Position numbers and translations under genes: made by a program
Shown here: positions 35,889 through 44,913 of the stretch, one piece after another
How positions within the stretch are numbered: position 1 is the first letter of the stretch
Layout: every line of letters begins with the position of its first letter
Assembly (NCBI RefSeq): GCF_003865405.1
Contig: NZ_RQVQ01000022.1
Coordinates: 1 to 60,411 of the forward strand
DNA length: 60,411 nucleotides
Direction: 5' to 3'
DNA from: Paenimyroides tangerinum
GTDB taxonomy: Bacteria > Bacteroidota > Bacteroidia > Flavobacteriales > Flavobacteriaceae
The notes under the pieces: generated by a model
Database searches by the model: none
What the model saw: the letters and a program-made list of their open reading frames with translations, nothing else
What the model was told of the DNA's origin: nothing

Positions 35889-37121
35889 TTAGTTATTTAA
35901 GTTTTGAATATTAGTTTTTGAATCGTTGTATGTTTCAAGTTCCCAGTCTAATGGAGATTTTTCCATAAATAAGGTTTCATTTTTTTCAAAATCAGCTATG
36001 TTATTTAGAGCAAGATGACAATTAGCAAGAGTCGCATAAATCCACTTTAAGTCACTTCTTATAAGGAAGTCATCATCTAATTCCAGAATATTAATAATTT
36101 CTATTATTTTACGACGAGTTTTTCTTGCCTCTAATTTACAGTAGATTTTTTCCTCTTCATCATCAATATGAGATCCTTTTAAGTCCAAACATAACGCATA
36201 GTTTTCGCCAGTATAATAATCAGAATTTATTGCAAATCCTTTTTCATAATATTTGATAGCTCTATCTAAATAATCTATTTCAGACTTGTCAAGCATCCAC
36301 AATCTTTTGTAGATAGCACCAGTAATTCCTAATGTTTCAGGATCATTGGTAGTTCTTCCGTCGGGTTCAAGCTGAGATATGATAGTGAGTGCATCTTGTA
36401 AAGCAATTTTTTCTGAGGGAGTTTTACTCTTATAAGTACATAAAGCAAGTTGCTGGATAAAATATGAATCATTACTAATTTTATCACTAGCTTTTTTCCA
36501 ATATTTAATAGCTTCAATAAAGTTATTTTTTGACATTTCAACTTTAGCTTGCTCAACTAGTGCAAAAATTAATTTTTCTTTTTCAGCCAGTTCTTTAATC
36601 AATTGGATGTATTCGTCTTCAGGTAGCACATAGGGTTTGACAGATTGAATGTGTTGAAATAGAGGACTGTCCACTTCCTGAGCCTTCTCAACGCTCAAAA
36701 TTAAACCTGTAAGAGCTTCTTGACATCTCGTCGCCTCAGTTGCAGAAATATCTTCTCCCATGTGAGAGTATGTAAAAGTCTTATTATGATTAATATCGAA
36801 CGGAATATTACCGTCCTTTTCTTTCATAACGATTGTTGAAAAAGGCTTAGCCGCATGCCTAATACCCAACTCATAAATAGCATTAGGATTAAATGTTGTG
36901 ATGTCAGCAATTACTAAATCTGAATAAATAAGTAAACCATACATACTTCTGTCTATTAATCCAGACTCTTGAACCTCATCTCCTCTGACGCATTCATATC
37001 CCGCTGCAATAACAGCAGGTTTTATTATATTATGGTAAGTCTTGTCAAGATCAAATGTCTTTCCTAGAGTAGGGTCTGTTTTTTTTCCATATCCCATTAT
37101 AACAAAGCATATTTTTTTCAT
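35889..37121 (-). CDS. Nucleotide-binding-like domain plus TPR-S-type repeat protein
   Basis: This 410-residue protein has an N-terminal Rossmann-like domain (1-130). It includes KICFVIMGYGKK, a KTYHNIIKPAVIAAGYE helix, YSDLVIADITTFNPN (66-80) and AIYELGIRHA with Glu84, the pattern of nucleoside 2-deoxyribosyltransferase/TIR-related domains in conflict systems. The rest (about 180-400) is a helical array of TPR type (NNFIEAIKYWKKA, RAIKYYEKGFAINSDYY, CHLALNNIADFEKNE). The combination resembles TPR-S/TRAF-binding proteins described in predicted NAD- or nucleotide-signalling defence systems. It is the first gene of the five-gene cassette. It may be a sensor scaffold or a further NAD-processing enzyme. 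Confidence 0.72.
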   Translation of the reverse strand: MKKICFVIMGYGKKTDPTLGKTFDLDKTYHNIIKPAVIAAGYECVRGDEVQESGLIDRSMYGLLIYSDLVIADITTFNPNAIYELGIRHAAKPFSTIVMKEKDGNIPFDINHNKTFTYSHMGEDISATEATRCQEALTGLILSVEKAQEVDSPLFQHIQSVKPYVLPEDEYIQLIKELAEKEKLIFALVEQAKVEMSKNNFIEAIKYWKKASDKISNDSYFIQQLALCTYKSKTPSEKIALQDALTIISQLEPDGRTTNDPETLGITGAIYKRLWMLDKSEIDYLDRAIKYYEKGFAINSDYYTGENYALCLDLKGSHIDDEEEKIYCKLEARKTRRKIIEIINILELDDDFLIRSDLKWIYATLANCHLALNNIADFEKNETLFMEKSPLDWELETYNDSKTNIQNLNN

Positions 37122-37193
37122 TTAGCATTTGGTTTGATCATATGTATTTGTATATCAAAAAGATGCCCACTGTTAAAGAAATGTCAATTTGTC

Positions 37194-37208
37194 GGAAATT
37201 GGATTTCC
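37194..37208. promoter_or_regulatory. Perfect inverted repeat between the defence cassette and traE
   Basis: GGAAAT-TGG-ATTTCC lies in the 234-base gap between the divergent TPR gene (start 37121) and traE. It could be an operator for the cassette or for traE. The arms are inverted relative to the TTCC-N8-GGAA family, so it is a different site. Confidence 0.35.
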
Positions 37209-37230
37209 TAATCAGACTTTTTGTCTATAA

Positions 37231-37270
37231 AGCCAATGACAGCCAAATGATGCCTTTGACAGCCACTTTA
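37231..37270 (+). promoter_or_regulatory. 10-bp-phased xGCC repeat, copy 4
   Basis: This is the most regular copy: AGCCAATGAC, AGCCAAATGA, TGCCTTTGAC, AGCCACTTTA follow without gap. GCC is at 37232, 37242, 37252 and 37262. The traE start codon is at 37356. The copy shows that traE-onward has its own promoter even though in other elements it continues the traA-D operon. Confidence 0.65.
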
Positions 37271-37355
37271 TCAGAGTGCTTTGATTTCCGAAACACCTTT
37301 GTTCCGAAAGCCCACAAGGTGTGGGCAAACTGTAACAAATTAATGTGTTTCAATT

Positions 37356-37661
37356 ATGGAAAAACAAAGAAAAAAAGTTTTGCTGACAGCCGTGGCTATG
37401 CTGTCAGCAATTGGCGTGTTCGCACAGGGAAACGGTTCGGCAGGTATCAACGAAGCTACCCAAATGGTAACTTCCTATTTCGATCCCGCAACCCAGCTTA
37501 TTTACGCCATCGGTGCCGTCGTCGGATTGATCGGAGGGGTTAAGGTGTACAACAAATTCAGTTCAGGTGACCCCGATACGAGCAAAACGGCAGCTTCGTG
37601 GTTCGGTGCCTGTATCTTTTTAATCGTAGCAGCTACCATCCTGCGTTCATTCTTCCTTTAA
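37356..37661 (+). CDS. traE: Conjugal transfer protein TraE (DUF4134)
   Basis: This 101-residue protein has a signal-like basic start (EKQRKKVLLTAVAMLS) and a cleavage-like FAQGNG near residue 25. Two membrane helices follow at about 46-62 and 82-100. The pattern is the VirB2-like pilin subunit family DUF4134. The helices are separated by KVYNKFSSGDPDTSKTAASW, a highly conserved stretch. It heads the large tra operon and is followed 11 bases later by traF. Confidence 0.88.
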   Translation: MEKQRKKVLLTAVAMLSAIGVFAQGNGSAGINEATQMVTSYFDPATQLIYAIGAVVGLIGGVKVYNKFSSGDPDTSKTAASWFGACIFLIVAATILRSFFL

Positions 37662-37672
37662 TCCTTTGCCTT

Positions 37673-38002
37673 ATGAATTACAATATCAACAAAGGCATCG
37701 GAAGAACGGTGGAATTTAAAGGACTGAAAGCACAGTACCTGTTCATTTTTGCAGGTGGTCTTCTCGGTACGCTTATTCTCGTGATGATACTGTATATGGC
37801 CGGCGTAAATTCTTACGCCTGCCTGCTGCTCGGTGCCTGTGGTGCTTCATTGATTGTATGGCAGACCTTTTCACTGAATAGCAAATACGGTGAGCATGGA
37901 TTGATGAAAATAGCTGCCAATAAAAGGCATCCCCGCTACATCATCTGCCGTAAACCCGTACACCGCTATTTAAAATTCACTTCTAAAACGAAAGCCGTAT
38001 GA
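37673..38002 (+). CDS. traF: Conjugal transfer protein TraF (DUF4133)
   Basis: This 109-residue protein is started at the ATG at 37673; the longer frame from 37598 overlaps traE and is not family-like. It begins NYNINKGIGRTVEFKGLKAQ, a typical DUF4133 start. Two membrane helices lie at about 22-45 and 49-68, and a basic tail (KRHPRYIICRKPVHRYLK) follows. It resembles VirB3 and should sit in the inner membrane beside the TraG ATPase, whose start codon overlaps its stop by four bases. Confidence 0.85.
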   Translation: MNYNINKGIGRTVEFKGLKAQYLFIFAGGLLGTLILVMILYMAGVNSYACLLLGACGASLIVWQTFSLNSKYGEHGLMKIAANKRHPRYIICRKPVHRYLKFTSKTKAV

Positions 38003-40503
38003 GAAATGTATCAAAGACCACCACGTTGGAAAGTAAGTTTCCACTCCTGGCAGTAGAAAACAACTGCATCCTTTCCAAAGATGCAGATATTACCGCCTGC
38101 TTTGCAGTGCAATTACCCGAATTATTCACCGTAGCATCGGCAGAGTATGAAGCCATTCATTCCGCCTGGCACAAGGCTATAAAGACTTTGCCGGACTTTA
38201 CGGTCATTCATAAGCAAGACTGGTATATCAAAGAAAACTATGCTCCCGATCTGGCAGCCGATAACCAAAGCTTTTTGGCAAAGTCTTATCAACGTCATTT
38301 CAATGAGCGACCGCTCTTAAATCACTACTGTTATTTGTTCCTGACCAAGACGACCAAAGAGCGTATGCGGATGCAAAGCAACTTTAGCTCGCTTTGCAAA
38401 GGCACACTTATCCCGAAAGAAATTAGGGATAAGGAAGCGATACACCGATTTATGGAAGCTGTGGCTCAGTTTGAGCGTATCGTGAACGATAGCGGTTTCA
38501 TAACGCTACAACGCCTTACCGAAGATGAAATCATTGGTACGGACGAAAAGCAGGGTTTGTTGGAGCAATACCTAACGTTATCAAGGGAAGCGGGAACACC
38601 AATGCAGGATATTGGTCTGGGAGCTGAAGAAGTGCGTATCGGAAACAAAAGGTTAAGTCTGCATACCTTATCGGATACGGATGATTTACCCGGAACAGTA
38701 TCGGCAGATACCCGTTTTGAGAAGCTGTCTACCGACCGTAGCGACTGCCGTTTATCGTTCGCTGCTCCTGTGGGATTACTGTTGAGCTGTAATCACATTT
38801 ACAACCAATATTTGTTTTTGGACAACAGCGAAGCCAACCTGCAAAAGTTTGAGAAGTCCGCAAGGAATATGCATTCTTTAGCTCGGTACAGCCGTGCTAA
38901 TCAGATTAATAAAGAATGGATAGAAAGGTATCTGAACGAAGCCCATTCTTTCGGTCTATCTTCTATACGGGCACACTTCAACATCATAGCCTGGTCGGAA
39001 GATCCCGCGGAACTGAAACAGTTGAAGAACGATTGCGGTAGTGCCTTGGCACTGATGGAATGTAAACCCCGACACAACACGACGGACGTAGCCACTTTGT
39101 ATTGGGCAGGAATGCCAGGCAATGCAGGAGATTTTCCAAGTGAGGAAAGTTTTTACACGTTCATTGAACCAGCCTTATGCTTCTTTACGGAAGAAACGAA
39201 TTACCACAATTCGCCCTCGCCGTTCGGTATCAAAATGGCTGACCGCCTGACCGGAAAGCCTATCCATTTGGATATTTCCGATTTGCCGATGAAGCGTGGT
39301 ATTATCACGAACCGCAACAAATTCATTTTGGGTCCGTCAGGAAGCGGGAAATCTTTTTTTACCAACCACATGGTTCGACAGTATTACGAACAAGGTGCTC
39401 ACGTGCTGCTCGTGGATACGGGTAACTCGTATCAGGGATTATGTGAACTCATCAAAGGAAAGACCAAAGGCGAAGACGGGGTTTACTTCACTTATACCGA
39501 AAACAACCCGATTGCCTTTAATCCATTCTATACCGATGATGGCGTATTCGACATCGAGAAAAGGGAAAGTATCAAGACTTTGATACTCACGCTATGGAAA
39601 CGAGACGATGAGCCGCCAACCCGTTCTGAAGAGGTTGCACTTTCTAATGCGGTTTCCGGTTATATCGAACGTATTAAAAACGAAGGGGTTTTTCCGTCAT
39701 TCAATGGCTTCTATGAGTATGTGCAAGGCGATTACCGCAAGGTATTGGAGGAAAAACAGGTAAGGGAAAAAGACTTTGATATTGCCAATTTTCTTAACGT
39801 ACTCGAACCTTATTACAAAGGTGGAGAATATGACTACTTGCTGAACTCCGACAAGCAGTTAGACCTGCTTTCCAAACGCTTCATTGTGTTTGAAATTGAT
39901 GCGATCAAGGATCATAAAATTCTTTTTCCCATTGTGACGATCATCATTATGGAGGTCTTTATCAACAAGATGCGAAGGCTGAAAGGTATCCGAAAATTAA
40001 TACTAATTGAAGAAGCCTGGAAAGCCATTGCGAAGGAAGGTATGGCAGAATATATAAAGTATTTGTTTAAAACGGTTAGGAAGTTTTTCGGTGAAGCAAT
40101 CGTGGTAACGCAGGAGGTGGACGACATCATCCAGTCGCCTATTGTCAAGGAAAGTATCATCAACAATTCTGATTGTAAAATACTATTAGACCAACGCAAG
40201 TATATGAACAAGTTTGATGATATACAGGCTATGCTCGGGTTAACAGATAAGGAAAAAGCACAGGTACTTTCCATCAATATGAACAACGACCCAAGCCGAT
40301 TGTACAAAGAGGTTTGGATTGGCTTAGGTGGTACGCACTCGGCAGTCTATGCCACCGAAGTTAGCTTGGAGGAATACCTTGCCTACACCACGGAAGAAAC
40401 CGAAAAAATGGAAGTGATGCAGCTCGCATCGGAACTCGACGGTAACGTCGAACTCGCCATCAAGCATATCGCTATGCACAGGCGTGAACAAGTAAATCAA
40501 TAA
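37999..40503 (+). CDS. traG: VirB4-like conjugation ATPase TraG
   Basis: This 834-residue ATPase powers pilus assembly and DNA transfer. The N-terminal half is the regulatory VirB4/CagE-type region. Walker A GPSGSGKS lies near residue 445, followed by FFTNHMVRQYYEQG. Walker B-like KLILIEEAWKAI is near 666 and VTQEVDDII is near 705. Length and motifs match the family. It overlaps traF by four bases. It is the largest protein of the transfer apparatus and normally interacts with TraF and TraJ. Confidence 0.93.
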   Translation: MRNVSKTTTLESKFPLLAVENNCILSKDADITACFAVQLPELFTVASAEYEAIHSAWHKAIKTLPDFTVIHKQDWYIKENYAPDLAADNQSFLAKSYQRHFNERPLLNHYCYLFLTKTTKERMRMQSNFSSLCKGTLIPKEIRDKEAIHRFMEAVAQFERIVNDSGFITLQRLTEDEIIGTDEKQGLLEQYLTLSREAGTPMQDIGLGAEEVRIGNKRLSLHTLSDTDDLPGTVSADTRFEKLSTDRSDCRLSFAAPVGLLLSCNHIYNQYLFLDNSEANLQKFEKSARNMHSLARYSRANQINKEWIERYLNEAHSFGLSSIRAHFNIIAWSEDPAELKQLKNDCGSALALMECKPRHNTTDVATLYWAGMPGNAGDFPSEESFYTFIEPALCFFTEETNYHNSPSPFGIKMADRLTGKPIHLDISDLPMKRGIITNRNKFILGPSGSGKSFFTNHMVRQYYEQGAHVLLVDTGNSYQGLCELIKGKTKGEDGVYFTYTENNPIAFNPFYTDDGVFDIEKRESIKTLILTLWKRDDEPPTRSEEVALSNAVSGYIERIKNEGVFPSFNGFYEYVQGDYRKVLEEKQVREKDFDIANFLNVLEPYYKGGEYDYLLNSDKQLDLLSKRFIVFEIDAIKDHKILFPIVTIIIMEVFINKMRRLKGIRKLILIEEAWKAIAKEGMAEYIKYLFKTVRKFFGEAIVVTQEVDDIIQSPIVKESIINNSDCKILLDQRKYMNKFDDIQAMLGLTDKEKAQVLSINMNNDPSRLYKEVWIGLGGTHSAVYATEVSLEEYLAYTTEETEKMEVMQLASELDGNVELAIKHIAMHRREQVNQ

Positions 40504-40530
40504 TTATTAATCATTTAAAATTTTAAAACA

Positions 40531-41163
40531 ATGAAAAAAGTAATGTTACTGGTGTGTACGGCACTAATGCTTGCCGTAGCACCCTCCGCAAAAGCCCAGT
40601 TTATAGTTGCCGATCCGGCAAACCTTGCATCAGGTATTCTCAACTCTGCAAATGAAATCATACAGACTTCCTCTACGGTAAGTAATGTGGTGAAGAATTT
40701 CAAAGAAGTTGAAAAAGTCTATAAGCAGGGAAAAGAGTATTACGATAAGCTGAAAGCCATCAACAATCTGGTAAAGGATGCCCGTAAAGTGCAGCAGACT
40801 GTTTTGCTGGTGGGCGATGTATCTGAAATGTATGTTCAGAATTTCGGCAAGATGATGAACGATCCCAATTTCACACCACAGGAACTGGTCGCTATCGGCA
40901 ATGGCTATTCGGCACTGCTCAATGAAAGTACCGAACTGTTGAAGGAATTAAAGCAGATTATCACTTCTTCAAGCCTTTCGCTGAATGATAAGGAGCGTAT
41001 GGACATCATTGACCGTGTGTACAAAGAAGTAAAGGAATACCACAGCCTTGTCCGCTATTACACCAACAAGAATATTTCTGTAAGCTATTTAAGAGCGAAA
41101 AAGAAAGACGATGCTAAAAGAGTGCTTGATCTCTACGGAACTTCTAACCAAAAATACTGGTAA
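40531..41163 (+). CDS. traI: Conjugal transfer protein TraI (DUF4141)
   Basis: This 210-residue protein has a signal peptide (KKVMLLVCTALMLAVAPSAKA, hydrophobic core at 4-17) with cleavage near AKAQF. The mature part is helical and coiled-coil-like (VSNVVKNFKEVEKVYKQGKEYY, i.e. SNVVKNFKEVEK and KQGKEYYDKL). This matches DUF4141, a VirB5-like periplasmic component. It lies 27 bases after traG. The traH position between traG and traI is empty, which is usual in flavobacterial versions. Confidence 0.85.
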   Translation: MKKVMLLVCTALMLAVAPSAKAQFIVADPANLASGILNSANEIIQTSSTVSNVVKNFKEVEKVYKQGKEYYDKLKAINNLVKDARKVQQTVLLVGDVSEMYVQNFGKMMNDPNFTPQELVAIGNGYSALLNESTELLKELKQIITSSSLSLNDKERMDIIDRVYKEVKEYHSLVRYYTNKNISVSYLRAKKKDDAKRVLDLYGTSNQKYW

Positions 41164-41166
41164 ATC

Positions 41167-42159
41167 ATGGAATGGAATAATCTTCACGAAGTCCTGCGGT
41201 CGCTCTACGATGATATGATGCCGCTTGCAGGCGATATGGCAGCAGTGGCAAAAGGTCTTGCGGGATTGGGTGCATTATTCTATGTGGCATTAAAGGTTTG
41301 GCAGGCTTTAAGCCGTGCCGAACCTATTGATGTGTTTCCGCTTTTACGTCCGTTTGCTTTAGGACTGTGTATCATGTTTTTCCCGACCATCGTATTGGGA
41401 ACAATCAATGCAGTATTAAGCCCTGTGGTTACCGGAACCCATGCCATATTAGAAAATCAGGTACTTGACCTGAACCTCTTGCAACAACAAAAAGACCAGT
41501 TGGAATATGAAGCAATGGTCAGAAATCCCGAAACCGCTTACATGGTATCGGACGAAGAGTTTGATAAAAAGCTTGAAGAGCTGGGATGGTCGCCCTCTGA
41601 CATTGGAACAATGGCAGGAATGTATATGGACAGAACCGCTTACCAATTGGAAAAAGTGATAAAGGACTGGTTTCGAAATTTATTGGAAATACTCTTTCAG
41701 GCAGCCGCTTTGGTGATTGATACCATACGAACGTTTTTCCTGATTGTGCTTTCTATACTCGGACCGATAGCCTTTGCCATTTCCGTGTGGGATGGATTTC
41801 AGTCCACGCTCACCCAATGGATCACGAGATATATCAGTGTTTACCTCTGGCTTCCTGTTTCCGATTTATTCAGCTCGATGCTCGCAAGGATACAGTCACT
41901 CATATTGGAACGTGATATTCAGATGCTCTCAGATCCAACCTACATCCCCGATACCAGTAATACGGTGTACATCATATTTATGATCATTGGAATTATCGGA
42001 TACCTTACCATTCCAACTGTTACAGGCTGGATTATCGAGGCAGGCGGTGCAGGAAACTATATGAAACAAGTGGACAGCTATGCAAAGAAAGCAGGAAATG
42101 TAGTAAGTGCCGGTGCCGGTTCAGCCGCAGGTAATATCGGTGGTCAGCTAATGAAATAA
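41167..42159 (+). CDS. traJ: Conjugal transfer protein TraJ (VirB6-like)
   Basis: This 330-residue polytopic membrane protein starts three bases after the traI stop. Hydrophobic segments lie at about 20-48, 60-90, 172-205, 215-240 and 255-290. The conserved phrase ILGPIAFAISVWDGFQSTLT (about 196-215) is a hallmark of the family. It forms part of the inner-membrane channel, like VirB6. The C-terminus is Gly/Ala-rich (VVSAGAGSAAGNIGG). Confidence 0.88.
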   Translation: MEWNNLHEVLRSLYDDMMPLAGDMAAVAKGLAGLGALFYVALKVWQALSRAEPIDVFPLLRPFALGLCIMFFPTIVLGTINAVLSPVVTGTHAILENQVLDLNLLQQQKDQLEYEAMVRNPETAYMVSDEEFDKKLEELGWSPSDIGTMAGMYMDRTAYQLEKVIKDWFRNLLEILFQAAALVIDTIRTFFLIVLSILGPIAFAISVWDGFQSTLTQWITRYISVYLWLPVSDLFSSMLARIQSLILERDIQMLSDPTYIPDTSNTVYIIFMIIGIIGYLTIPTVTGWIIEAGGAGNYMKQVDSYAKKAGNVVSAGAGSAAGNIGGQLMK

Positions 42160-42184
42160 TGTAAAATAATTAATCATCTAAAAA

Positions 42185-42808
42185 ATGGAATTTAAAACAC
42201 TAAGAAATATAGAAAACAGTTTCAGACAGATCAGGCTTTATGCCATCGTGTTTGCTGTTCTCTGCATTAGTGTGGTAGGATATGCCGTATGGCAGTCCTA
42301 CCGTTTTGCAGAAGAACAACGCCAAAAAGTGTATGTGCTGGACAATGGGAAATCACTAATGCTGGCACTCTCGCAGGATGCCAGTATCAACCGCCCTGTA
42401 GAAGCAAGGGAACACGTCAGACGTTTTCACGAACTGTTCTTTACGCTTGCTCCCGATAAGAATGCCATCGAAAGCAATATGAAACGGGCATTTAACCTTG
42501 CAGACAAAAGTGCCTTTGATTACTACAAAGACCTTTCTGAAAAGGGCTATTACAACCGCATCATATCAGGTAATGTACAGCAACGTATCGAAGTGGATAG
42601 CGTAGTCTGCAATTTTGATACTTATCCGTATGCGGTAAAAACCTACGCCAAACAGTTCATTATCCGTTCGAGCAACGTAACCCGACGTAACCTGATTACT
42701 TCCTGTTATCTGGTAAACTCTGTCCGTTCCGACAACAATCCACAAGGGTTTAACATTGAAAAGTTTGCCGTAACGGAAAACAGGGACATCGAAGTGATTG
42801 AACGCTAA
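42185..42808 (+). CDS. traK: Conjugal transfer protein TraK
   Basis: This 207-residue protein has one N-terminal membrane helix (about 17-37, IVFAVLCISVVGYAVW) and a periplasmic domain. Typical segments are EFKTLRNIENSFRQIR at the start, DSVVCNFDTYPYAVKTYAKQ near 140 and the motif RRNLITSCYLVNS near 170. It resembles VirB8, a scaffold of the mating channel. It lies 25 bases after traJ. Confidence 0.88.
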   Translation: MEFKTLRNIENSFRQIRLYAIVFAVLCISVVGYAVWQSYRFAEEQRQKVYVLDNGKSLMLALSQDASINRPVEAREHVRRFHELFFTLAPDKNAIESNMKRAFNLADKSAFDYYKDLSEKGYYNRIISGNVQQRIEVDSVVCNFDTYPYAVKTYAKQFIIRSSNVTRRNLITSCYLVNSVRSDNNPQGFNIEKFAVTENRDIEVIER

Positions 42809-42819
42809 AACCAGAAGTT

Positions 42820-43254
42820 ATGAAACAGTTACTTGATTTAGACACATTCGCCAAAACCCTGACAGATAAGGGATATGACGGTTACTTCCATACAGAAGCA
42901 GCTTATACCGATAAAATCAAAGATAGTATCAGCCGGTTTTTGGAGGCTTGTAATGCCGGAGCAGACAAACCGATGTTACCTAACATTATGATGCTGAAAA
43001 CCTATCTGGAATGGTATGGCGACGATAAGCCAAAGGTAGAATGCAATATGTGGGTGAAGTATGAAAACGGTCTTTTCGATGTGCAGAAAATGATTATTGA
43101 AAGAATAGATCAGTACGGGCTACTATTGAAGCAATCGAAATTAACAGATCTGTCTACAAATTCGGTTCCGACAAGAAAAGAAGCCATTGCACAGGTTTCC
43201 GAAAAGCCCAAAGAACAGTTGTCTAACCAAGACAAACGGTTCAGAATGCGATAA
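42820..43254 (+). CDS. Conserved accessory protein between traK and traL
   Basis: This 144-residue soluble protein was not assigned to a named tra family. It is helical, with LDLDTFAKTLTDKGYDGYFH at the start and CNMWVKYENGLFDVQKMIIE in the middle, and it has a basic, Ser/Gln-rich tail. It lies 11 bases after traK and 17 before traL, so it is a true operon member. CTnDOT itself has no gene here, whereas flavobacterial elements often do. Its role is unknown. Confidence 0.65.
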   Translation: MKQLLDLDTFAKTLTDKGYDGYFHTEAAYTDKIKDSISRFLEACNAGADKPMLPNIMMLKTYLEWYGDDKPKVECNMWVKYENGLFDVQKMIIERIDQYGLLLKQSKLTDLSTNSVPTRKEAIAQVSEKPKEQLSNQDKRFRMR

Positions 43255-43271
43255 CCGATAATCATTAAAGT

Positions 43272-43559
43272 ATGAAAAAATTAAGAGCAAATATGGACAG
43301 GTACTTTGACCAATTGGACGACCGCTGGCGGGAACTGCCTGTGCGGAAACAGCACCAATATACCCTTTACTTTTTTTTTGGGTATCTGCTACTTACCGCA
43401 GGGGTCATTGCCAAAGTATGGTATGATGCAGGAAATTCCAAAAATGACCTCCAAATCGAACATATCGAAAACCCTGTCCTCAAAAAGAATGAAAATCCTG
43501 CAAGCTTGCAGGATAGTATATCAACCATTTTAAAAAATAAGATTTATGAAAGAAAATGA
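43272..43559 (+). CDS. traL: Conjugal transfer protein TraL (DUF3989)
   Basis: This 95-residue protein has a charged start (KKLRANMDRYFDQLDDRWREL, helix at 1-20), one membrane helix at about 33-51 (YFFFGYLLLTAGVIAKVW) and a periplasmic tail. This is the DUF3989 pattern. Its end overlaps the traM start by 14 bases, so translation is coupled. Confidence 0.82.
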   Translation: MKKLRANMDRYFDQLDDRWRELPVRKQHQYTLYFFFGYLLLTAGVIAKVWYDAGNSKNDLQIEHIENPVLKKNENPASLQDSISTILKNKIYERK

Positions 43560-44889
43560 GAACAAAAAAACGGTGGTTCGGGTAACAGAGGGTAATCCGA
43601 AAGAAACCGCTGATGTGCTGCAAGACAGTACACAGAATAAAGCCGAAAAGCTGAAAAAGCCACTCATATTCGGTTTGATGGGAATTGTCTTTGCTGGGTG
43701 TATGTACCTCATATTTAAACCATCGGAAGACAAGAGCGAAATCGAAAACCTTGGACTAAACGATGCCGTTCCGCAGGCTACAGAAGCAGGGATGCAATCG
43801 GATAAGCAAAAGGCATATGAGCTGGAAATGCTGGAGCAGAAAAATCAGGAAAAACGAAATGCCCTGACAACGCTTTCAGATTACTGGAATACGGACAGCT
43901 CACTAAATACGGAAGAAGAAATGCCCGAAGAAGAGGAAAGCTATGATATGGGTGGTGGTAGCAATACCCGAAGATCCGGCAATTCAGCATTGAACAGTTA
44001 CCGCAATGCACAAAGTACATTGGGTTCATTCTATCAGGATAATAATTCGGAAACAATGGAGCTTCGCAGGCAATTGGACGAGCTAAAAGAGCAATTAGCA
44101 GAAAAAGATGTGCCAAAAGCTGCAACCATCGATGACCAACTTGCCCTAATGGAAAAGTCTTACGAAATGGCTGCAAAATATCTTCCCACAGGTACGAGTA
44201 CACCCGAAGCTCCGGCTGTTAAGGGAGAGGCTAATGCCATGACAGCTTCAAATGTTTCCAATCAAAAGGAGCATTTTGTAGCATTTACAGCTGCAAGAAA
44301 GAACACCGTTTCCGCTTTGTACCGTGAGCCTTCCGATGCGGAGTTTTTAGACAATTGGAGCCAGACCAGAAACCGTGGTTTTTACACTGCGGGTTCTACA
44401 GAGCAAGTGGTACAGCCGAAAAACAGTATTAAAGCCTGTATACACGATGCTCAAACAGTTGTTGGTGAAACGGGCGTAAGACTGCGACTGCTGGAAACAG
44501 CCCAAACACCTCAACGTACCATTCCCAAAGGAACGATTGTAACTGCTAACGGCAAATTTCAGGGCGGACGTTTGCAGCTAAAAATCACTTCCATAGAATT
44601 GGAGGGCAATATCATTCCGGTGGATATTACCATTTATGATCTGGACGGACAGCAGGGCTTATACGTTCCGTATTCACCTGAAATGAATGCCCTTACCGAA
44701 ATGGCGGGTAATATGAGCCAGACAGGTGGAACCAGCCTGATGCTCACACAAAATGCCGGACAGCAGGTAGCAGCTGATCTTAGCCGTGGTGTAGTACAAG
44801 GAATTTCGGGCTATTTCGCCAAAAAAGTAAGAACATCAAAAGTTACACTGAAAGCAGGACATCAGGTCTTTTTGGTATCAAAAAAATAA
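43546..44889 (+). CDS. traM: Conjugative transposon protein TraM (VirB10-like)
   Basis: This 447-residue protein has a cytosolic N-terminus, one membrane helix at about 37-55 (LIFGLMGIVFAGCMYLIF), a long acidic and Gln/Asn-rich linker with a coiled coil near 165-185, and a beta-rich C-terminal domain from about 280. The C-terminal domain contains IKACIHDAQTVVGETGVRLRL (first part IKACIHDAQTVV) and TIPKGTIVTANGKFQGGRLQ, as in VirB10-like cores. It bridges inner and outer membrane. Confidence 0.9.
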   Translation: MKENENKKTVVRVTEGNPKETADVLQDSTQNKAEKLKKPLIFGLMGIVFAGCMYLIFKPSEDKSEIENLGLNDAVPQATEAGMQSDKQKAYELEMLEQKNQEKRNALTTLSDYWNTDSSLNTEEEMPEEEESYDMGGGSNTRRSGNSALNSYRNAQSTLGSFYQDNNSETMELRRQLDELKEQLAEKDVPKAATIDDQLALMEKSYEMAAKYLPTGTSTPEAPAVKGEANAMTASNVSNQKEHFVAFTAARKNTVSALYREPSDAEFLDNWSQTRNRGFYTAGSTEQVVQPKNSIKACIHDAQTVVGETGVRLRLLETAQTPQRTIPKGTIVTANGKFQGGRLQLKITSIELEGNIIPVDITIYDLDGQQGLYVPYSPEMNALTEMAGNMSQTGGTSLMLTQNAGQQVAADLSRGVVQGISGYFAKKVRTSKVTLKAGHQVFLVSKK

Positions 44890-44913
44890 TGTTGAACTCA
44901 AATAAATAAAACA

